The notes: generated by a model not told the origin, from the sequence alone. A DNA stretch of 64,000 bases from Lachnospiraceae bacterium (GCA_017467845.1 JAFUKH010000017.1:20870-84869), one strand, 5' to 3'; counted from the first letter of the stretch, positions 30,371 through 38,789 are shown. Translations and numbers: made by a program.

Positions 30371-31576
30371 ATGTTAGAGATCAAGGGAAAAGTAAATACA
30401 GCCATTTGCTATGCCACCGTAATCGAGGATGAGGCAATCGAGCAGATTCGCAGGATGTGCGACTATGAATTTACTGCCGGTTCCAAGGTTCGAATTATGC
30501 CGGACGTTCATGCGGGTAAAGGCTGCACCATAGGAACAACGATGACAGTGATTGACAAGGCAGTTCCGAACGTAGTCGGCGTGGATATCGGATGCGGTAT
30601 GTATACAGTGAACCTTGGCAATATCGAGATAGATTTTGAGAAGCTGGATGAGGCCTGTCATTTTGTTCCTTCGGGAATGAATGTGTGGCAGGGAAGACAG
30701 GAGCATTTTGACCTGCAGCAGCTCCGTTGTTTCAGGGAATTGAAGGACAGCAAGAGATTAGAGCGAAGCTTAGGTACTCTGGGCGGCGGAAATCATTTCA
30801 TCGAGGTAGATAAGGCTACGGACGGCACCAAGTATCTTGTGATTCATACCGGAAGCCGTAACCTGGGCAAACAGGTGGCTGAGATATACCAGAGACTTGC
30901 GGTGGATTTGAATCGCGGCATGGAGGATTACTTTGCGCAGAGAGATGAGATTATTCGCACCTATAAGGAGCAGGGAAGACGAGGTGAAATCCAGGCGGCA
31001 TTAAAGGAAATCGCGTGGAAGAAGGCAAACGGACCTGCGTCAATGCCGGAGGATCTTTGCTATCTTTACGGCAAGTATTTTGAGGACTACTTGGCAGACG
31101 TGGAAATCTGCCAGCAGTTTGCGAAGAGAAATCGTGAGCTGATTGCAGAAGTAATCCTTGGCAGGTGTGGCTTAACAGCGGTAGACACATTTCATACCAT
31201 TCATAATTATATTGATACAGGTGAAATGATATTGCGAAAGGGCGCAATTGCGGCCCATAAAGGAGAGAAAGTGCTGATTCCGATTAATATGAGAGATGGA
31301 AGCGTGCTTGCTGTTGGAAAGGGTAACCCGGAGTGGAACTATTCTGCGCCCCATGGTGCCGGAAGAGTGATGTCCAGAGCCGGAGCACGTCAGCGACTGT
31401 CGCTGGAGGAGTACAAGAAGGAAATGGAGGGGATTTATACCACCTCCGTCAATGAAGATACCTTGGATGAGGCTCCTATGGCATACAAGTCTCTGAGTGA
31501 CATCATCGATGTCATTGGGGAGACCGTAGAAGTGATTGAAGTATTGAAACCTATTTATAACTTTAAGGCAAACTGA
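30371..31576 (+). CDS. rtcB: RtcB-family RNA-splicing ligase
   Basis: 401 residues, AGGAGGAAGG before the ATG. Family motifs are present in order: MPDVHAGKGCTIG, VDIGCGM (metal-binding Cys), GTLGGGNHFIEV, HTGSRNLGKQV and APHGAGRVMSR with the guanylylated His. RtcB joins 2',3'-cyclic phosphate and 5'-OH RNA ends and serves in RNA repair. At about 400 residues it is the shorter bacterial form. It lies behind a terminated leader and before an XRE-type regulator, without the RtcA/RtcR partners seen in Proteobacteria. Confidence 0.93.
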   Translation: MLEIKGKVNTAICYATVIEDEAIEQIRRMCDYEFTAGSKVRIMPDVHAGKGCTIGTTMTVIDKAVPNVVGVDIGCGMYTVNLGNIEIDFEKLDEACHFVPSGMNVWQGRQEHFDLQQLRCFRELKDSKRLERSLGTLGGGNHFIEVDKATDGTKYLVIHTGSRNLGKQVAEIYQRLAVDLNRGMEDYFAQRDEIIRTYKEQGRRGEIQAALKEIAWKKANGPASMPEDLCYLYGKYFEDYLADVEICQQFAKRNRELIAEVILGRCGLTAVDTFHTIHNYIDTGEMILRKGAIAAHKGEKVLIPINMRDGSVLAVGKGNPEWNYSAPHGAGRVMSRAGARQRLSLEEYKKEMEGIYTTSVNEDTLDEAPMAYKSLSDIIDVIGETVEVIEVLKPIYNFKAN

Positions 31577-31587
31577 GTCGAGATTAT

Positions 31588-31621
31588 GGCAAGGCTTCTC
31601 CTTGCCCGGCTCAGGCCGGGA
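31588..31621 (+). terminator. Tandem hairpins between rtcB and the XRE gene
   Basis: GGCAAGG/CCTTGCC with a 5-nt loop (31588-31606) is followed at once by CCGG/CCGG pairing. There is no U-tract, so it may slow or process the transcript rather than end it. Confidence 0.4.
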
Positions 31622-31632
31622 AGGAGGAAGAC

Positions 31633-31881
31633 ATGGCTATTCCAACCATAGACATGGTAAGAACAGGCCAGAATATCAATAGATTGCGAAAGCTTGCAGG
31701 AGTATCCGTAAAGGATTTGCAGGATGTATTCGGCTTTGCCACACCGCAGGCGATTTACAAGTGGCAGCACGGAACTGCTTTACCGACTATCGACAATCTG
31801 GTTGTGTTGGCGTCGGTGTTAGGCGTCAGAGTTGATGATATTTTGGTTTTGACAGATGCAAAGATTTCTATCTCTGCATGA
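31633..31881 (+). CDS. XRE-family helix-turn-helix regulator
   Basis: 82 residues, AAGGAGG before the ATG. Cro/CI-type HTH at about 12-66 (GQNINRLRKLAGVSVKDLQD, TPQAIYKWQHGTALP, IDNLVVLASVLGVRVDDIL). No additional domain. A small DNA-binding protein of this kind is often an antitoxin or autoregulator. No toxin gene adjoins it; rtcB lies 56 bp upstream and tRNA-Tyr 36 bp downstream. Confidence 0.88.
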   Translation: MAIPTIDMVRTGQNINRLRKLAGVSVKDLQDVFGFATPQAIYKWQHGTALPTIDNLVVLASVLGVRVDDILVLTDAKISISA

Positions 31882-31916
31882 AAATGAATAACGCGAGTCT
31901 GTGATGGCTCGCATAA

Positions 31917-32001
31917 GGGTAGGTAAACCGTAATTGGTAGCGGGCCAGACTGTAAATCTGGTGCCTCAGGGCTTCTGTTGGTTCAAGTCCAATCCTGCCC
32001 A
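31917..32001 (+). tRNA. tRNA-Tyr (anticodon GTA)
   Basis: The 85-nt cloverleaf folds with acceptor stem GGGTAGG/CCTGCCC, D arm, anticodon stem CCAGA/TCTGG around loop CTGTAAA, a long class II variable arm as expected for bacterial tRNA-Tyr, T loop TTCAAGT and discriminator A. CCA is not encoded. Confidence 0.95.
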
Positions 32002-32085
32002 CTTTTGTTTGCAGTGTCCGTGTTAACTTTAAAATTATTTTATTGATAAATTTAATGAAATTAGATAGAATAATTGTGTAAAATA

Positions 32086-32112
32086 ATTTGTGTCACCACT
32101 GGTGACACAAAT
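32086..32112. repeat. Palindrome copy 1, upstream of the YhcG start
   Basis: Perfect 12-bp arms around ACT (core TGTGTCACC-ACT-GGTGACACA). A 24-bp stretch (32089-32112) recurs exactly at 32406-32429 inside the gene, in a different reading frame. Possible autoregulatory or recognition site. Confidence 0.7.
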
Positions 32113-32130
32113 GGAAAGTCGGGATATGGT

Positions 32131-33117
32131 GTGAACACTGAAATTTCAATTGCTACAAATTTAATAAAAATTATAAATCAATCAAGACAGAATGCATTAA
32201 GAAAAGTTAACGAAGAGCTTATTCATATGTATTGGCAGATTGGCGAGTTTCTAAGTAAGGAATCAGAAAAGGCTTCCTTTGGAGACTCATATATTGATAC
32301 GATTGCAAATGAAATACAAACTGCATTTCCAGGAATAAAGGGATTTAATAGAAGAGGTCTTTATAGGATGAAGCAGTTCTATGAGACGTATAGGGATAAT
32401 GAAAATGTGTCACCACTGGTGACACAAATTAGCTGGACAAATCATTTACTTATTTTGTCAGGATGTAAATCTGATACAGAACGAGAGTTTTATATGCGTT
32501 TATGTATAAAAGAAAATTATTCAAAACGGCAACTTGAACGTCAGTTGGATAGTGGATATTATGAGCGATATATGTTGTCAAAGAAAAGGATTTTGCCTGA
32601 AACGGTGAAAAAGTTGGGAGAAAACCCTTTTCTAGACTCATATGTTATGGAGTTCTTGGATTTGCCGAATGAGTTTCGTGAAAATGATTTGCGAAAAGCT
32701 TTAATAAGAAATATGAAAGATTTTATACTAGAACTTGGAAAGGATTTTACTTATATTGACGAGGAGTATAAAGTTCAAGTAGGAGGCGACGATTTTAGAA
32801 TTGATTTATTATTTTATCATCGTGGCTTGCAATGTCTAGTGGCAATCGAATTAAAAATTGGAAAGTTTAAGCCGGAATATATTTCTAAATTGGATTTTTA
32901 TTTGGAAACACTTGACAGACAGGTAAAAAGAGAGAATGAGAATCCGAGTGTTGGGTTGCTGTTATGTGCGTCGAAAAATGATGAAGTAGTGGAATATTCA
33001 ATGAGCAGAACGATGTCTCCTTTAATGGTGGCCGAATATCAGTTGCAGTTGCCAGATAAAAGTATATTGCAGAGGAAACTGCAAGAACTAATCAATATAC
33101 CTCAGATAGGAGATTGA
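32131..33117 (+). CDS. YhcG/DUF1016-type PDDEXK nuclease
   Basis: 328 residues from a GTG at 32131; an upstream TTG at 32074 would translate through the palindrome and adds non-family residues, so the start is uncertain. N-terminal YhcG/DUF1016 helical domain with NEELIHMYWQIGEFL and SWTNHLLILSG, then the PDDEXK fold with FRIDLLFYHRGLQCLVAIELK, giving Asp, Glu and Lys. These proteins are found near restriction-modification and mobile DNA, and are thought to be DNA nucleases. No partner gene adjoins. The unusual palindrome occurs before and within its gene. Confidence 0.85.
   Translation: MNTEISIATNLIKIINQSRQNALRKVNEELIHMYWQIGEFLSKESEKASFGDSYIDTIANEIQTAFPGIKGFNRRGLYRMKQFYETYRDNENVSPLVTQISWTNHLLILSGCKSDTEREFYMRLCIKENYSKRQLERQLDSGYYERYMLSKKRILPETVKKLGENPFLDSYVMEFLDLPNEFRENDLRKALIRNMKDFILELGKDFTYIDEEYKVQVGGDDFRIDLLFYHRGLQCLVAIELKIGKFKPEYISKLDFYLETLDRQVKRENENPSVGLLLCASKNDEVVEYSMSRTMSPLMVAEYQLQLPDKSILQRKLQELINIPQIGD
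32406..32426. repeat. Palindrome copy 2, inside the YhcG gene
   Basis: A 21-bp perfect palindrome TGTGTCACC-ACT-GGTGACACA, identical with copy 1. It encodes the family segment SPLVTQ in this frame. Confidence 0.75.
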
Positions 33118-33138
33118 ATTAACGAATGTTTTTGAATT

Positions 33139-33177
33139 CCTACCTAAAACTGTACACAGCATGCAGTTTTAGGTGGG
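33139..33177. terminator. Hairpin after the YhcG gene
   Basis: CCTACCTAAAACTG pairs with its near-perfect complement over an 11-nt loop, 21 bp after the stop. No clear U-tract. Confidence 0.45.
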
Positions 33178-33261
33178 AAGTAGGAGATATAAGGAAAAGT
33201 CAGAAAAAAGCGCATGAAATAAAAAATAAAAAGAAAATAGTATAAATATTTTTAAAATGTA

Positions 33262-33289
33262 TTGACAAATAAAGGTTGCGTGCTATAAT
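33262..33289 (+). promoter_or_regulatory. Promoter of structured RNA copy 1
   Basis: TTGACA (33262-33267), 16-bp spacer and extended TGCTATAAT (-10 at 33284-33289): a near-consensus housekeeping promoter. The second RNA copy has the same layout. Confidence 0.85.
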
Positions 33290-33295
33290 AAAGAC

Positions 33296-33614
33296 ATAAA
33301 CAAGAGAGACAAACAACAAAAACTAAACTTCAAAGAAGTTTAAATACAAAAGAAAGAGAGGTACGGACCGCCAGAGACATAATTCTTAAACCAAACAGCT
33401 TCCATTTATGATAGATACATAGGATGAAGTAACCGGAGAGAAGGGTTACAGTACTCGGTAGTACAAGAGATGTAGGAGAAGAAAGAGAGTGGAAGCACAT
33501 CGAAAAACTTCATATAGATGATAACTAAGAATAGTTTACGAGAAGGAGATTAAGCCATTGGAAATCATAGTTAGATAAGACGCGTCAGGGTAGAAAAAGC
33601 TGACGCGTCTTTTT
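33296..33614 (+). ncRNA. Duplicated structured RNA of unknown family, copy 1
   Basis: About 319 nt from the predicted start to the terminator (AGACGCGTCA stem, 33578-33614). Stems: AAACTTC/GAAGTTT (about 33329-33345), CTTCCA/TGGAAG closing a central domain, TACAT/ATGTA, GTAACC/GGTTAC, and GTACT-CGGT-AGTAC. A block AAAGAGAGGTACGGACCGCC is identical in copy 2. ACCG in this block could pair with the CGGT loop. Stems differ between copies by compensating changes, which supports an RNA product. No protein frame is present. Confidence 0.8.
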
Positions 33615-33711
33615 ATGCTTTTTGAGGGACATAAATGGTACAACCCATCATATACAATTACCCATGTAAAGGAAAACAACCTAGTTCCTTTCAACCCACG
33701 GATTATGGCAG

Positions 33712-33733
33712 TATTGCAAGCAAGCTTGCAATA
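33712..33733. promoter_or_regulatory. Perfect palindrome before a small exported protein gene
   Basis: TATTGCAAGC-AA-GCTTGCAATA, ten bases before the AAGGAGG of the next gene. A second hairpin AAAGGAA/TTCCTTT lies at about 33669-33691. Either may be an operator or translational control hairpin. Confidence 0.45.
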
Positions 33734-33760
33734 TGCATGAATAAGGAGGATATGGGAAGA

Positions 33761-34132
33761 ATGAAATTAAGAAAAGGATTTGTATTTGTGGTAGTGACCA
33801 TGTTGTTAATCATGGGGCTTGCGCTGGGGATGGCCAGTACGGTGTCCAGTCAGTCAGAAGAGAATGTAAGCGTTTCGGAAGAGTCTTATGTTACATTGGA
33901 GAGTGAGTATGTGCAGAAGCTTCGCACCATTTTAAACGAAGAAGGCTATGAGAACTGTGGAATCAACCTGACCCGAGTAGTGGATGGTGAGGGTGTGCGT
34001 GCTTACAGTATTGTTCTTCATCATAAGTATCTGGACAAGCTGGGCGAGGAAGAATTGCAGGAGCTTTTTGGCGAGCTGGCAGGCAGTGCTTTCCATTTTT
34101 CCAACTGTAGCTTTGCATTTATGGTGGATTAA
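33761..34132 (+). CDS. Small exported or membrane-anchored protein of unknown function
   Basis: 123 residues from the ATG at 33761 (AAGGAGG eleven bases upstream; an ATG at 33752 is too close). Basic N-terminus KLRKG, one hydrophobic segment (about 7-25, VVVTMLLIMGLALGMA), then a soluble outside domain with YVQKLRTILNEEGYENCGIN and ELFGELAGSAFHFSNCSF. Two Cys residues might pair. No family recognised. It follows the structured RNA copy 1, whose terminator separates them. Confidence 0.65.
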   Translation: MKLRKGFVFVVVTMLLIMGLALGMASTVSSQSEENVSVSEESYVTLESEYVQKLRTILNEEGYENCGINLTRVVDGEGVRAYSIVLHHKYLDKLGEEELQELFGELAGSAFHFSNCSFAFMVD

Positions 34133-34175
34133 GCGAAACTTTATAAAACCTTAATCTTTTGTAAGGATTTAGGAC

Positions 34176-34204
34176 ATGACAAGTTCTTTGCATACAGTTA
34201 TAAT
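34176..34204 (+). promoter_or_regulatory. Predicted promoter of the DUF1653-sfsA-mutY run
   Basis: ATGACA (34176-34181), 17-bp spacer, TATAAT (34199-34204), 35 bp before the DUF1653 start. Confidence 0.5.
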
Positions 34205-34238
34205 ATACATATTAATGCTAAGAAAGGACGATACACAT

Positions 34239-34838
34239 ATGTCATTTATTCCAAAGGCCCAGCAGATTTATAAGCATTTTAAAGGGAACTTATATCAGAT
34301 AGTGGCGGTGGCAACCCATACGGAGACGGAGGAGCAGATGGTAATCTATCAGGCATTGTATGGTGATTTTAAGATTTATGCCAGACCGCTTCACATGTTT
34401 ACGAGTAAGGTGGACAAGGAAAAGTATCCGGATGTATTGCAGGAGTATCGTTTTGAATTGCAGGGATGCGCCGGGGCATGCGGCGATGTTGCCATAGAAA
34501 CTGAAGAAAAAAAGACGCCGGAATCGTTGCAGATACAGGGAGTCAAAGTGGAAAAGGAAGAGCCTCTCAAGGCAGAACCCCAGCCTGCAGCTATTGCACA
34601 GAGCAAGGAGGAAGCTCAGATTGATCCCTTGGTGCTGGAATTCTTAGATGCGGGAAGTCATGAGGAGCGTTTGAATATTCTGGCGGCACTTCATCATCGT
34701 ATCACCGATGCCATGCTTTTTACTATGGCTATCGCTTCGGATATTGAGCTTTCGGAAGGCTCTACAGAAGAGAAGTATGAGGAGTTGAAGAATTGTCTGC
34801 TTACCTTGGACAGATATGAGATACAGCGTATAAAGTAA
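34239..34838 (+). CDS. DUF1653 domain protein
   Basis: 199 residues from the ATG at 34239 (AAAGGA upstream). The N-terminal 70 residues are a DUF1653 domain (YKHFKGNLYQIVAVATHTET, MVIYQALYGDFKIYARP, FTSKVDKEKYP). A charged linker leads to a helical C-terminal region (DPLVLEFLDAGSHEERLNIL). DUF1653 proteins are small and widespread, with no established biochemical role. It sits one base before sfsA, so co-expression with sfsA and mutY is clear. Confidence 0.85.
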   Translation: MSFIPKAQQIYKHFKGNLYQIVAVATHTETEEQMVIYQALYGDFKIYARPLHMFTSKVDKEKYPDVLQEYRFELQGCAGACGDVAIETEEKKTPESLQIQGVKVEKEEPLKAEPQPAAIAQSKEEAQIDPLVLEFLDAGSHEERLNILAALHHRITDAMLFTMAIASDIELSEGSTEEKYEELKNCLLTLDRYEIQRIK

Positions 34839-34839
34839 T

Positions 34840-35520
34840 ATGAGATATAAAAAGATTGTAGAAGGAACTTTTATAGACCGACCCAATCGTTTCATTGCCC
34901 ATGTGAATATAGATGGTCAGATGGAGACCGTACATGTGAAAAATACCGGAAGATGCCGGGAACTGCTTCAGCCGGGAGTCAGGGTATATCTGGAGGAGAG
35001 CGACAATCCTTCCCGTAAGACAAGATATGATTTGGTAAAGGTTTGGAAGGGTGACAGGCTTGTAAATATGGATTCTCAAGCACCCAATAAGGTGGTGCAG
35101 GAGTTTTTAGAGCAGGGAAGGCTTTTCAAAGATGTGACAAAGATTCGTCCGGAAACTACATACGGAAAGTCTCGTTTCGACTTTTATGTGGAGGCCGGTG
35201 GTGAAAAGATTTTCATAGAAGTGAAGGGCGTGACTCTGGAAGAGGATGGTGTGGTACGCTTTCCGGATGCTCCCTCAGAGCGTGCGGTAAAGCATGTGGA
35301 GGAGCTGGTGGAAGCCGGGAAGGACGGATATCAGGTCTATGTACTTTTCGTCATCCAGATGGAGAGGGTAAGCTACTTTACTCCCAATGACAGAACCCAC
35401 AAAGCTTTTGGAGATGCACTGCGCAAGGCGGCAGAGGAAGGCGTGAAGGTTCTTGCCTATGAGTGCCTTGTCACCGTAGATGGTCTGGAAATCAGTAAGG
35501 AAGTCGAGGTCAGGTTATAG
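34840..35520 (+). CDS. sfsA: SfsA family DNA-binding/nuclease-like protein
   Basis: 226 residues. N-terminal OB-like part (TFIDRPNRFIAHV, VHVKNTGRCRELL) and the PD-(D/E)XK-like core with YGKSRFDFYVE and IFIEVKGVTLE, then FPDAPSERAVKHVEEL. SfsA was first described as a sugar fermentation stimulation protein and binds DNA; the core looks nuclease-like. Length is normal. Its last base is shared with the start of mutY (TAGTG), indicating coupled translation. Confidence 0.93.
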   Translation: MRYKKIVEGTFIDRPNRFIAHVNIDGQMETVHVKNTGRCRELLQPGVRVYLEESDNPSRKTRYDLVKVWKGDRLVNMDSQAPNKVVQEFLEQGRLFKDVTKIRPETTYGKSRFDFYVEAGGEKIFIEVKGVTLEEDGVVRFPDAPSERAVKHVEELVEAGKDGYQVYVLFVIQMERVSYFTPNDRTHKAFGDALRKAAEEGVKVLAYECLVTVDGLEISKEVEVRL

Positions 35521-36611
35521 TGGAAAGATTAAGAGAGATAACAGAACCTTTACTTGTATGGTATGATGAGAACAGGCGGATTCTTCCATGGAGAGAGGAG
35601 CCTACGCCCTACCATGTGTGGGTGTCGGAGATTATGCTCCAGCAGACCAGGGTGGAGGCAGTGAAGCCCTATTATAAGAGGTTTATGGAGGCTTTTCCGG
35701 ATATTGAGACACTGGCTAATGCACCGGAGCAGCAGCTTCTCAAGATGTGGGAAGGGCTGGGTTACTATAGCCGGGTACGCAATTTGCAGAAGGCTGCGAT
35801 TCAGATAATGGGGGAGTATGGTGGACAGATGCCGGCGGAGTATGAGCAGCTCCTTAAGCTAAAGGGAATCGGCAGCTACACCGCGGGAGCCATCAGTTCC
35901 ATTGCATTTAAGAAGCCTTATCCGGCTGTGGATGGAAATGTACTGCGTGTACTTTCACGTATCCGCATGGATGAAGAATCCATCAGTGAGGAGAGGGTGA
36001 AAAAGAGAGTCTTTGGTGAGCTTTTAGAGTTGATTCCGAGGGAGCGTCCCGGAGATTTTAATCAGGCACTTATGGATTTGGGAGCAGGCGTGTGTGTGCC
36101 TAATGGTGCTCCTCATTGTGAGGAATGTCCTCTGAAGCACATTTGTCTTGGGTTTCAGAACGGATCTCAGTCAGAGTATCCGAAGAAGGCATTAAAAAAG
36201 GCACGAACCATTGAAGAAAAAACGATTTTGATCATACAGGATGAGAACCGGGCAGCCCTAAAGAAGCGCCCGGATAAGGGGCTTTTAGCAGGTTTATATG
36301 AATTTCCTTCCATGGAGGGTTACCATACGGCGCAGGACGTGGTAAAATACCTTGAAGAAAATGGGCTAAAGACCCTGCGTATACAGCAGCTTGCAGATAG
36401 TAAACACATTTTCAGTCACAGGGAGTGGCATATGATTGGTTATCAGATTCGTGTGGATGAGCTGTCACCCAAAGGGGATGGGGAGTTCACCAAGGATTTC
36501 ATTTATCTTGAGCCGGAGAGAACTCAGGAGGAGTATCCGATACCATCTGCTTTTGCGGCATATGCACCATATTTAAACATTAAACTTACAAGTGAGAAAT
36601 ATAAAGAATAG
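35520..36611 (+). CDS. mutY: A/G-specific adenine DNA glycosylase MutY
   Basis: 363 residues, GTG start overlapping the sfsA stop. HhH-GPD glycosylase domain with LPWREEPTPYHVWVSEIMLQ (catalytic Glu nearby), LKGIGSYTAGAISS and VDGNVLRVLSR, then the iron-sulfur cluster Cys in C-x7-C-x2-C-x5-C spacing (VCVPNGAPHCEECPLKHIC). The C-terminal NUDIX-like domain (LLAGLYEFPS, HIFSHREWHM) recognises 8-oxoG. It removes A mispaired with 8-oxoG in base excision repair. Confidence 0.95.
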   Translation: MERLREITEPLLVWYDENRRILPWREEPTPYHVWVSEIMLQQTRVEAVKPYYKRFMEAFPDIETLANAPEQQLLKMWEGLGYYSRVRNLQKAAIQIMGEYGGQMPAEYEQLLKLKGIGSYTAGAISSIAFKKPYPAVDGNVLRVLSRIRMDEESISEERVKKRVFGELLELIPRERPGDFNQALMDLGAGVCVPNGAPHCEECPLKHICLGFQNGSQSEYPKKALKKARTIEEKTILIIQDENRAALKKRPDKGLLAGLYEFPSMEGYHTAQDVVKYLEENGLKTLRIQQLADSKHIFSHREWHMIGYQIRVDELSPKGDGEFTKDFIYLEPERTQEEYPIPSAFAAYAPYLNIKLTSEKYKE

Positions 36612-36635
36612 TGAAAATATTCAGGAGGAGTACTA

Positions 36636-37664
36636 ATGAAGCTTTTATCAGTCGCAGTTCCTTGCTATAATTCAGCAGCTTATATGCGAAATTGTATTGA
36701 GTCGTTGCTGGTAGGTGGCGAGGATGTGGAGATTATTATCGTAAACGATGGTTCCACCAAGGACAATACGGCAGAAATCGCAGATGAATATGCTGCGAAA
36801 TATCCAACCATAGTAAAGGCGGTGCACAAGGAGAACGGAGGTCACGGCAGTGCGGTAAATGCGGGGCTTGCAGCGGCATCCGGTCTCTACTTTAAGGTTG
36901 TGGACAGTGATGACTGGGTAAAGGAAGAGGCCTATAAGCAGATTCTTGATCTGCTTCGTGAAATCGTAGGCGGTGATACGGTTCTGGATATGCTGATTAG
37001 CAATTATGTATACGAAAAGGAAGGGGAGAAGCGAAAGAAGATTATGCATCTGCGCCACATTCTCCCAAAGGATAAGATTTTTACGTGGGATGACTGTCGT
37101 CACTTTGTAAAGGGACATTACATTCTGATGCATTCCGTTATTTTTCGTACAAAGCTTTTGAAGGATTGTGGAATGAAGCTGCCGGAGAGGACCTTCTATG
37201 TGGATAATCTCTTTGTATTTTATCCGTTACCATATGTAAAGAACATGTACTATCTGGATGTGAATTTCTACCGCTATTATATCGGCCGCAGCGATCAGTC
37301 GGTAAATGAGTCGGTGATGATTTCCAGAATCGACCAGCAGCTCAGAGTAAATAAGCTGATGATTGATTTCCTTGTGGAGAAGACTCCCGAGGTAAAGAAG
37401 TGCAAGCGACTTTACCAATATATGAGAAATTATCTGGAGATTGTTACAACTGTTTCTTCTGTGCTTTTGATTCGTGGAGAAACCCAGGAGTTTCTGGATA
37501 TGAAGAAGGAATTATGGGATTACATAAAGAGTAAAGACGCGAGTCTGTATCGTTATCTGCGTCACGGCATCATGGGCGGCACCATGAACCTCCCGGGAAA
37601 AGGAGGGCGTAAGATTTCTGTGGAGGCTTACCGGATTTGCCAGAGGATATTTAATTTTAACTAA
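36636..37664 (+). CDS. Family 2 glycosyltransferase
   Basis: 342 residues, CAGGAGGAG before the ATG. GT-A fold start VAVPCYNSAAYMRNCIESLL, then IIVNDGSTKDNTAEIA, GGHGSAVNAGLA and the metal-binding VDSDDWV. The C-terminal 120 residues are helical without a membrane anchor. It probably transfers a sugar to a lipid or polysaccharide at the membrane face; acceptor is unknown. It ends the mutY run and is followed by a two-way terminator. Confidence 0.9.
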   Translation: MKLLSVAVPCYNSAAYMRNCIESLLVGGEDVEIIIVNDGSTKDNTAEIADEYAAKYPTIVKAVHKENGGHGSAVNAGLAAASGLYFKVVDSDDWVKEEAYKQILDLLREIVGGDTVLDMLISNYVYEKEGEKRKKIMHLRHILPKDKIFTWDDCRHFVKGHYILMHSVIFRTKLLKDCGMKLPERTFYVDNLFVFYPLPYVKNMYYLDVNFYRYYIGRSDQSVNESVMISRIDQQLRVNKLMIDFLVEKTPEVKKCKRLYQYMRNYLEIVTTVSSVLLIRGETQEFLDMKKELWDYIKSKDASLYRYLRHGIMGGTMNLPGKGGRKISVEAYRICQRIFNFN

Positions 37665-37666
37665 AG

Positions 37667-37764
37667 ATTCTTCAGAGACTATTCGCCATATAGATTCAAA
37701 AAAGAGCTCGATGCAAGTGAACTTGATCAGGCTCTTTTTTTGAATCTGCATGTCTCTGAAGAAT
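37667..37764. terminator. Large bidirectional terminator between convergent genes
   Basis: Outer arms ATTCTTCAGAGAC and complement (37667-37679, 37752-37764) enclose AGATTCAAAAAAGAGC and its complement with T7. It serves both the glycosyltransferase and the lipid kinase genes. Confidence 0.9.
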
Positions 37765-38693
37765 TAGTATATAATCCGAATCGCCTGCTTCTTACAGGTG
37801 ATTTTTAAGTTGTCGGTCTGGCCGATGACTTCACCGTCGGTGTGTACCCAAAGTGGGATGGAGGCCTGGATGGTCATGTTGCAACCGGTGTAGCCGTAGA
37901 TGCCCTTGAACAGGTAGTGCTTTCCGAAGAAAGCAGTCGGTAGTGCAAAGAGAATCAATAGTCTGGAGATGCCTGCAGCTGTGCAGACGTCCATGATACC
38001 ATCACAATAGTTTGCCTTAGGGCAGAAATTGAAACCGCCGCCTTCATAGCGGTGATTCATTGCGGCTAAGAAGATAAAGTCTTCCAATTCAACTTCCTGT
38101 TTGTCATCCAGAAGTACCTTACAGGTACTGGAAGGAGCAGTAAACAAATTTTTTACTGCAATTCCCAGATATGCCAGCTTACCTAAACCTATCTTATTTA
38201 AGGCACGTTTAAATGCGGAACGGTTGACCTCTTCACAAACTGCAGCGTCAAAGCCGATACCGCAGCTGACAGCAAATCGTCTGATGGTGCCGTCGGAGAG
38301 GGTTGCTTCTCCAAGATCCATGGTATGTAAGCGACCGCTTGTAAAAATCTGACGAAATGCGGAAGCAGGATCCTTGGAAATGCCTAAGTCTCTTGCAAGG
38401 TCATTGCTGGAGCCGGTAGGTACGTACCCGATGGTAACATAGCGGAAGTCAGAGATTCCCTGAAGTGCCTCGTTGAAGGTACCGTCGCCACCGAAGAAAA
38501 TCAGATTCACCGGATTGTCCGGGCCTGCATCCTTGGTAATTTCTGAGGCAAGTCTTGCGACGTCGCCCATTTTCTTTGAAAAATGGGCAGTATATTTGAT
38601 ATCTTGCTCCGCCAGACAGGGAACAATTAAATCCTCCCAAAGCCTGATTCCTTTTCCGGAGCGGGATGCCGGATTAACGATAATATGGTACAT
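37764..38693 (-). CDS. Diacylglycerol/lipid kinase family protein (DgkB/YegS-type)
   Basis: 309 residues, minus strand, AAGGAG ten bases before the ATG. DAGK catalytic domain with VNPASRSGKG, LIFFGGDGTFNEAL and GYVPTGSSNDLARDL, followed by the beta-sandwich domain with FAVSCGIGFDAAV and HTDGEV. The enzyme phosphorylates diacylglycerol or a related lipid with ATP at the membrane and recycles lipids in Firmicutes. The symbol dgkB is likely, but closely related YtlR/BmrU proteins share the signature. Confidence 0.88.
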   Translation of the reverse strand: MYHIIVNPASRSGKGIRLWEDLIVPCLAEQDIKYTAHFSKKMGDVARLASEITKDAGPDNPVNLIFFGGDGTFNEALQGISDFRYVTIGYVPTGSSNDLARDLGISKDPASAFRQIFTSGRLHTMDLGEATLSDGTIRRFAVSCGIGFDAAVCEEVNRSAFKRALNKIGLGKLAYLGIAVKNLFTAPSSTCKVLLDDKQEVELEDFIFLAAMNHRYEGGGFNFCPKANYCDGIMDVCTAAGISRLLILFALPTAFFGKHYLFKGIYGYTGCNMTIQASIPLWVHTDGEVIGQTDNLKITCKKQAIRIIY

Positions 38694-38761
38694 TACAAAA
38701 AACTCCTTGGTTCAAAAGTCCTATTTTGCTTTTTCATCATTATAAAACATCCAACTTCTTC

Positions 38762-38789
38762 TTGCAATCTCCAAATCTTGTGTTATAAT
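38762..38789 (+). promoter_or_regulatory. Predicted promoter of glyA
   Basis: TTGCAA (38762-38767), 16-bp spacer and extended TGTTATAAT (-10 at 38784-38789). It gives a 5' leader of about 120 nt in which I recognise no riboswitch. Confidence 0.65.
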
